A DNA stretch of 10,988 bases from Gp6-AA40 sp036742665 (GTDB lineage: Bacteria > Acidobacteriota > Vicinamibacteria > Vicinamibacterales > UBA2999), in the NCBI GenBank assembly GCA_036742665.1, contig DAINQP010000198.1:1-10988 (forward strand). Direction: 5' to 3'. Below the pieces are notes generated by a model, which had not been told where the DNA came from, did no database searches, and saw only the letters and a program-made list of their open reading frames with translations. Numbering within the stretch: position 1 is the first letter of the stretch; the number at the start of each line of letters is the position of its first letter. Positions 6,759 through 10,988 of the stretch are shown in pieces. Both the position numbers and the translations under genes were made by a program.

Positions 6759-7544
6759 TCAGCGCTTCACTGGCCGCCCGAACACCTCGACGCGAGCGAC
6801 GTTCACGAAACCTCCCCACCCATGGCCGCTGCCGGGCAGCAGATCGGCGAAGCCAACCTCGTCAACCTTGCTCAGATCCGGCTTCTCCACATACGACTGG
6901 CCACGCGTCACCACACGCGTGATGTCGAGCGGCAGCCATCGCACATTGGCGACCGCGAACTCGGACTGAAGGAACAGCGTGGAATTGCTCGAGGGCGCGC
7001 CCTCGCCGTAGTCGCCGACCAGCCACGTACCATCAGCCAGCTTCACCACCGGCCGGACGACGTGAAAACCGGACACCCGCGTCACCCAGCGGATGCGAGC
7101 AAGACCGGTGAGATCGACGTAGTTGTTCTTGTCGCGCAGCGTCGCCGCGATCGGCGTCTGGCACACGCCTGTCCACAAATTCGGAGGATCGGTGCGCTGG
7201 CCCGCCGCGACATCGGCCGGCGGTGGATTCTGGTTGTAGCCGGCCAGCTGAATGCACGACGGTCCGCCCCAGTCTCTCGCGATCGATCCGGTTGGGGGCT
7301 GCTTCAGATATCCCGCAACGCTTTTGGCATTGGGATCGTAGAGCCGCAACTCGAGACTGGCATTGGTGACGGCCCCTGGAGTCACCCCGCCCTCGGGCAC
7401 GAAATCCGCCGGCGCGTTGGCCGGCCGCTCGATCTGCTTCCACTCTTCGCGAAAGAACAGCGGTGGCAATCCTGGCGGCGCGGGTTGCTGCGCCACTACC
7501 TGATTCGCTGCGAACAGCATGAAGAGAATAACAACCAGCCGCAT
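6759..7544 (-). CDS. Secreted protein of unknown function, probably an all-beta domain
   Basis: The product is 261 aa from the ATG at 7544, which has AGGAGA six bases upstream. The longer reading from 7574 adds ten residues before a good signal peptide and is rejected. Residues 1-18 form a signal peptide ending VVA, with cleavage likely before QQ19, so the protein is exported to the periplasm or beyond. The mature part starts with a Pro-rich stretch (21-29) and FREEWKQ. It then alternates short beta-like strands such as SLELRLYD, ARIRWVTRV and VVRPVVKLADGTWLVGD. The end, DLSKVDEVGFADLLPGSGHGWGGFVNVARVEVFG (223-256), resembles the closing strands of galactose-binding or jelly-roll domains. C97 and C128 could form a disulfide. 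I recognise no catalytic motif. A sugar-binding or structural envelope role is conceivable but unproven. It sits between mutL (49 nt upstream) and the HxPCxxC gene. Confidence 0.8.
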   Translation of the reverse strand: MRLVVILFMLFAANQVVAQQPAPPGLPPLFFREEWKQIERPANAPADFVPEGGVTPGAVTNASLELRLYDPNAKSVAGYLKQPPTGSIARDWGGPSCIQLAGYNQNPPPADVAAGQRTDPPNLWTGVCQTPIAATLRDKNNYVDLTGLARIRWVTRVSGFHVVRPVVKLADGTWLVGDYGEGAPSSNSTLFLQSEFAVANVRWLPLDITRVVTRGQSYVEKPDLSKVDEVGFADLLPGSGHGWGGFVNVARVEVFGRPVKR

Positions 7545-7550
7545 GTGCGC

Positions 7551-7556
7551 TCTCCT
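7551..7556 (-). promoter_or_regulatory. Shine-Dalgarno site deciding the start at 7544
   Basis: The minus strand reads AGGAGA six bases before the ATG at 7544, the strongest ribosome site in the window. It excludes the longer in-frame start at 7574, which would place ten charged residues before the signal peptide. Confidence 0.75.
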
Positions 7557-7593
7557 GGCAGGTCCACAACGCAAGACCCGCCTACGCGGCGGA

Positions 7594-9366
7594 TTATATG
7601 CGCTGAAAGTTCTTTTCGACTTCGCGCCGGCTGAGACGCAGCATCACCGGCCGGCCATGCGGACAGATCGTCGAGTACGACGTCCGCCGCAGTTCGTCGA
7701 GGATGTGGGCCATCTTCTCCGGCGTCAGTGGATCGTTGGCTTTCACCGCCGCATGACACGCCATCGTCGCGGCGATCTTTTTGATCGCATCGTCTATGGT
7801 GGCCGTATTCCCCCCGGTTTCGAGATCCTCGGCCAGCGCACGCAGCACAGTCGAACATTCTTCGCGCCGGAGCAGCGCAGGAAATGCCGATACCCGCACC
7901 GTCTCGCCGCCGAACTCTTCGATATCAAACCCGAGACGTTCGAGCTCTCCGACATGCGATGTCAGGGCCTGACGGCTGCCAGGAGGCAGCTCGAGGATCA
8001 TCGGTTCGAGCAGCCGCTGGCTCTCCAGTTGACCGGTCGTCAGGCGTTCGGTGATGCGTTCGAAGAGCACACGCTCGTGTGCGACATGCTGATCGATGAT
8101 GGCGATGCCCTCCTCGTCCACGGCGATGATGAACGTGTCGCGGAATTGGCCGAGCGCCATCATTGGCCGGATCGTCGGTGCGGATGAACCACCGCTTGTC
8201 GGTGCAAAGCCCGCTTCGCCGGTCGGTGCGAAGGTCCTATCACTGGTCGGTGCGAACGGGTTGTCGCTTGTCGTTGCCGTGGACCATCGGCTCGGGAACA
8301 CCGACGTATACGCGTGCGGCAGCGGCAGCGTCGAAGGTTGTGGCGTCAGCCCGCGCGGTGCTTCGAGCTGCAGCTCCGGCGCTGGTCCGCGGCCAAGTGC
8401 GTCGCCAAGCGTGCGACGGACCAACTCGTGGATATACGACTGATCGCGGAAGCGCACTTCGGCTTTTGTCGGGTGCACGTTGACGTCCACTGCGTCGTGC
8501 GGCATCTCGATAAAGAGATGCATCTCTGGGCTGCGCTCCTTGATCGACGCCTGGCTGTAGGCATCGATCACCGCGTGTGCCACCGTCCGATCCTTCACGA
8601 TTCTCCGATTGACGAACAGGTTCTGTGGACCGCGAGTGGGTCCCTGCTCGGCGAGTGCGGCAATGTAGCCAAGCAGTTTCACATCGCCGCTGTCGCGGCG
8701 GACTTCGATCAAATCGCTGCGGTCGCCGTACAGCTGATACAGCCGCTCGCGCAGATTCGCCACCGGCGGGCACTGCAGCACCTTGCGTCCGGCACTGGTC
8801 AGCGTAAATCCCACCTCCGGATAACACAGCGCCAGCTGCGTCACCACGCGAGAGACCTGCGCCGATTCGGCGCCGTCCGACTTCAGGAACTTGCGGCGGG
8901 CGGGCAGGTTGTAGAAGAGATCGGCGACCTCGAGCGACGTGCCTTCGGGCATGCCCGCCTCGGTCACTGACGCGACGGCTCCGCCATTCACCTTGATTTC
9001 GGTACCGGCGTCGATCCCGCGCGCGCGCGTGCGCAACACGAAGTGCGAGACGGACGCGATCGCGGGCAGCGCTTCGCCTCGGAACCCGAGCGTCGCAATG
9101 GCCGCGAGATCGTCGGCACGGCGGATCTTGCTCGTCGCATGCCGCTCGATCGCGAGTCGCGCATCCTCCGGCTCCATGCCTTCGCCGTCATCGTCCACGC
9201 GAATGAGCTTCTTGCCACCGAGCTCGACGACGATGGTGAGACGATGCGCGCCGGCATCGATCGAGTTTTCGACCAGTTCCTTGATGACCGAGGCCGGTCG
9301 CTCGACCACTTCGCCCGCGGCGATTTGGTTGGCGAGGTCCGGCGGAAGGCGACGAATCTTTGGCAT
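7594..9366 (-). CDS. mutL: DNA mismatch repair protein MutL, endonuclease type
   Basis: The product is 590 aa. The N-terminal GHKL ATPase has KELVENSIDAGA (29-40, Glu30 and Asn34), DDDGEGM (58-64), ATSKI (77-81) and GFRGEAL (94-100), followed by the S5-like domain with FVNRRIVKD and DVNVHPTKAEVRF. A disordered linker (about 325-400) holds an octapeptide repeat. The C-terminal dimerisation domain carries the nicking-site motif as DQHVAHERVLFE (425-436), differing from the DQHA(x)2E(x)4E consensus by Val428. It also has ACHAAVKA (536-543), CPHGRP (568-573) and a terminal NFQRI in place of FxR. Q450-x-x-L-x-P455 matches the beta-clamp-binding motif of Bacillus MutL. The protein should nick the daughter strand after MutS recognises a mismatch, as in organisms without MutH. 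mutS is not in the window. The gene follows corA by 15 nt; the ATG at 9366 has no clear Shine-Dalgarno site. Confidence 0.97.
   Translation of the reverse strand: MPKIRRLPPDLANQIAAGEVVERPASVIKELVENSIDAGAHRLTIVVELGGKKLIRVDDDGEGMEPEDARLAIERHATSKIRRADDLAAIATLGFRGEALPAIASVSHFVLRTRARGIDAGTEIKVNGGAVASVTEAGMPEGTSLEVADLFYNLPARRKFLKSDGAESAQVSRVVTQLALCYPEVGFTLTSAGRKVLQCPPVANLRERLYQLYGDRSDLIEVRRDSGDVKLLGYIAALAEQGPTRGPQNLFVNRRIVKDRTVAHAVIDAYSQASIKERSPEMHLFIEMPHDAVDVNVHPTKAEVRFRDQSYIHELVRRTLGDALGRGPAPELQLEAPRGLTPQPSTLPLPHAYTSVFPSRWSTATTSDNPFAPTSDRTFAPTGEAGFAPTSGGSSAPTIRPMMALGQFRDTFIIAVDEEGIAIIDQHVAHERVLFERITERLTTGQLESQRLLEPMILELPPGSRQALTSHVGELERLGFDIEEFGGETVRVSAFPALLRREECSTVLRALAEDLETGGNTATIDDAIKKIAATMACHAAVKANDPLTPEKMAHILDELRRTSYSTICPHGRPVMLRLSRREVEKNFQRI
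8174..8293 (-). repeat. 24-bp in-frame minisatellite in the mutL linker
   Basis: GTCGGTGCG-type cores on the plus strand begin at 8174, 8198, 8222 and 8246, exactly 24 bp apart. A degenerate fifth core (GTCGTTGCC) begins at 8270. On the coding strand these give octapeptide units ATTSDNP (degenerate), FAPTSDRT, FAPTGEAG, FAPTSGGS and SAPT, in residues about 363-398 of MutL. The cores are almost identical, while the spacers between them have drifted. The repeat lies in the flexible linker, so a change in copy number would keep the frame. The right boundary of the fifth copy is approximate. Confidence 0.85.
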
Positions 9367-9381
9367 GGACGAGGCTTCAGC

Positions 9382-10344
9382 CTACAGCCAGTTTTTACCG
9401 CGGAAGAACACCAGCATGCCCAGGCAGATGGCGATCATCAGACAAAGAATCCACCAGAACTGCACGTCCGGACCGCCCGGAAAGTGGGGGATGGCAATGT
9501 TCATGCCCCACATCCCGGTCAGCACCGTCAGCGGCAGGAAGATGGTGGACATCACCGTCAGCAGCTTCATCACCTGATTCAGGCGATTTGATACCGATGA
9601 CAGGTTGACTTCGAAAATGCCAGTGATGCGATCCTGAAACAGGATTGCCTCTTCGGTCAGCCGCACAGCGTGGTCGTACACGTCGCGGAATCGATACGCC
9701 ATTTCGTCGGAGATCACCGGGAACTCACGGCGTGCGAGGCGGCCGATCGCGTCGCGCTGCGGCACCAGCACGCGGCGCATCGATGAGACGTCCCGCTTGA
9801 GCCGCATCACCCGACGTGACAAACGCTCGTGACCGGCGAACGCTTCCTCCTCGAGACGGCCGACGCGAGCCTCGATCTCTTCGAACACGGGCCGGTAGTT
9901 GTCGATCATGCGGTCGACGATGCGGTGCATCAGCGCGACCGGGCCCTCCTTGAGGATGTGCTCGTGACGAGTGCACATCTCGTGAATCGCGTTAATGGAG
10001 CGCGAATCACCATCGTGCACGGTCACGAGATAGTTGCGGCCGAGGAAAAAGTCCACGTCGCGGGTAGCAAACTGCGTGTGTTGCGGCTCGGAGTGGATGC
10101 CGTGCAGCACGGCGTACAGGTAGCCGGGATACGCTTCGACTTTTGGAAACTGCAGGGCGCTGACGGCGTCTTCGACCGAGAGCGGGTGGAAGCCGAACAC
10201 GTCGCTCAGCAACCGCCGTTCGGCATCCTCTGGCGCCTTCAGATCCACCCAGAACGTGACGGCGGCGGCCGGGTCGAGCCACTCGCGCTCGACCCGATCG
10301 ACGACCTGCGTCTGTCCGTTCTGGTGAACGAAGACGGTGATCAA
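9382..10344 (-). CDS. corA: CorA-family divalent cation transporter
   Basis: The product is 320 aa, the normal CorA length. The cytoplasmic N-terminal alpha/beta domain (about 1-145) contains TFWVDLKAP, HPLSVEDAVS, YPGYLYAVLHGI and FFLGRNYLVTVHD. A long helical stalk follows (about 145-255). The C-terminus has two membrane helices, TM1 at about 260-279 and TM2 at about 294-314. The signature GMN (280-282) follows TM1, within TGMWGMN where many relatives have YGMN; the connecting loop is IAIPHFPGGPDVQ. The protein forms a pentameric inner-membrane channel for Mg2+ (Co2+ or Ni2+ in some members); Zn2+ export (ZntB-like) cannot be excluded from sequence. The start is a TTG at 10344, immediately after the ppdK stop (TAG TTG), giving MITVFVHQNGQ, a typical family N-terminus. 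No Shine-Dalgarno site is evident, so translation probably depends on ribosomes ending ppdK. Confidence 0.95.
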   Translation of the reverse strand: MITVFVHQNGQTQVVDRVEREWLDPAAAVTFWVDLKAPEDAERRLLSDVFGFHPLSVEDAVSALQFPKVEAYPGYLYAVLHGIHSEPQHTQFATRDVDFFLGRNYLVTVHDGDSRSINAIHEMCTRHEHILKEGPVALMHRIVDRMIDNYRPVFEEIEARVGRLEEEAFAGHERLSRRVMRLKRDVSSMRRVLVPQRDAIGRLARREFPVISDEMAYRFRDVYDHAVRLTEEAILFQDRITGIFEVNLSSVSNRLNQVMKLLTVMSTIFLPLTVLTGMWGMNIAIPHFPGGPDVQFWWILCLMIAICLGMLVFFRGKNWL

Positions 10345-10988
10345 CTATTTCGAGGATAGCCGCGCTTGGGCCGCAGCCAGCCGTGCCACCGGCACGCGAT
10401 ACGGCGAGCAGCTCACGTAGTCCAGACCGACTTTCTCGAAGAACTGAATCGACGAGGGGTCGCCGCCGTGTTCGCCACAGATCCCTAGCTTGATGCCAGG
10501 TCTGGCCTGACGGCCCTTGGACACCGCGATATCCACCAGCTGACCGATCCCAGTCTGATCGATCGTGGCGAACGGGTTCTTCTTCACGATCTCGAGCTCC
10601 GTATAAGTCGGCAGGAACGACCCCGAGTCGTCTCGTGACATGCCGAGCCCAGTCTGCGTCAGATCGTTGGTGCCGAAGCTGAAGAACTCGGCCGACTGCG
10701 CGATCTCGTCCGCAGTCAGCGCGCCGCGCGGGATCTCGATCATCGTCCCGACCAGGTAATTGAGTTTGACCTTCTGCTCGGCCTGCACCTCACGCGCCGC
10801 CTTGTGCACGACCTCGATCTGCAGGTCGAGCTCCTTCTTGAAGCCGACGAGCGGAATCATGATCTCGGGCTTGACCTTGATGCCTTCTTTCTGAACCAAC
10901 GCCGCCGCCTCGAACACGGCGCGCGCCTGCATCTCCGAGATCTCCGGATAGCCGATGCCGAGACGGCAGCCGCGGAAGCCGAGCATCG
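10345..10988 (-). CDS. ppdK: Pyruvate, phosphate dikinase, C-terminal part (5' end beyond the window)
   Basis: The 214 codons present are the end of the PEP-utilising TIM-barrel domain; the gene's start and its nucleotide-binding and phosphohistidine domains lie to the right of the window. Recognisable segments in order are MLGFRGCRLGI, PEIMIPLVGFKKEL, VGTMIEIPRGALTADEIA, AEFFSFGTNDLTQTGLGMSRDD, GICGEHGGDPSS and LDYVSCSPYRVPVARLAAAQA. The Cys in SCSPYR corresponds to the catalytic acid/base cysteine of PPDK (Cys831 in Clostridium symbiosum), and FGTNDLTQ and EHGGD are part of the pyruvate/Mg2+ site. The enzyme interconverts pyruvate, ATP and phosphate with PEP, AMP and pyrophosphate in the cytoplasm. 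PEP synthase is ruled out by the PPDK-specific wording of these motifs. The stop abuts the corA start. Confidence 0.96.
   Translation of the reverse strand, partial: MLGFRGCRLGIGYPEISEMQARAVFEAAALVQKEGIKVKPEIMIPLVGFKKELDLQIEVVHKAAREVQAEQKVKLNYLVGTMIEIPRGALTADEIAQSAEFFSFGTNDLTQTGLGMSRDDSGSFLPTYTELEIVKKNPFATIDQTGIGQLVDIAVSKGRQARPGIKLGICGEHGGDPSSIQFFEKVGLDYVSCSPYRVPVARLAAAQARLSSK

Noticed and set aside
7578..7592. CCGCC-TACGC-GGCGG hairpin just after mutL, considered as a terminator
   Set aside because: Only a 5-bp stem and no T run follows on the minus strand; short GC palindromes are expected by chance at this base composition.
6606..7634. Plus-strand open frame of 342 codons
   Set aside because: Antisense to the secreted protein, which has a signal peptide and a strong ribosome site; the plus translation is Arg/His-rich without domain features.
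7519..8970. Plus-strand open frames of 222 and 218 codons over mutL
   Set aside because: Antisense to well-conserved MutL motifs on the minus strand.
1..10988. Defence island, prophage, insertion sequence, tRNA or CRISPR
   Set aside because: I looked for integrase/transposase motifs, terminal repeats with target duplications, cloverleaf sequences and regularly spaced 25-40 bp repeats, and saw none. The only regular arrays are the heptamers and the mutL 24-bp units.

Overview
The window is a compact, GC-rich stretch of a bacterial chromosome with essentially no free intergenic space; the largest gap is about 98 bp. I see no rRNA, tRNA, CRISPR array, transposase or phage gene. Gene content is housekeeping plus a few uncharacterised genes. 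GC richness, frequent TTG/GTG starts, weak or absent Shine-Dalgarno sites, and the mix of a PPDK, an endonuclease-type MutL, a TPR lipoprotein and a secreted jelly-roll-like protein would fit a soil Acidobacteriota, possibly Vicinamibacteria. That placement is inference from style and remembered gene content, not from a marker-gene comparison.

Left block, minus strand, 3808 down to 1: greA, then a patatin-fold membrane protein, a MnaT/phosphinothricin-type GNAT acetyltransferase, and a TPR lipoprotein that runs off the left edge. Gaps are 6 nt, 1 nt and a 1-nt stop/start overlap, so this is almost certainly one transcript led by greA. The patatin-like protein is the oddest gene: both catalytic dyad positions look substituted, and two hydrophobic segments sit inside the domain.

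Central plus-strand block, 3907 to 6071: a SpoU/TrmH-type RNA 2'-O-methyltransferase overlaps by 4 nt the gene for the AAA+ ATPase RarA (MgsA). It is divergent from greA. The 98-bp divergent region consists almost wholly of 7-bp repeats in two opposed arms, a potential hairpin and G-quadruplex former.

Right block, minus strand, 10988 down to 6068: the C-terminal third or less of pyruvate, phosphate dikinase (cut by the right edge), a CorA-type divalent cation transporter, MutL, a small secreted protein of unknown function, and a cytoplasmic protein with an HxPCxxC motif. ppdK and corA abut with no gap and corA-mutL are 15 nt apart. The last gene converges on rarA, and the two stop codons share a TTAA. 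The mutL linker carries an in-frame 24-bp minisatellite.

The window as a whole mixes DNA maintenance (MutL, RarA), transcription and RNA modification (GreA, SpoU methyltransferase), central carbon metabolism (PPDK) and envelope functions (CorA, lipoprotein, patatin-like membrane protein). I see no dedicated defence or mobile system. The best discovery leads are the pseudo-patatin, the opposed heptamer repeats, the mutL minisatellite, and the HxPCxxC protein.
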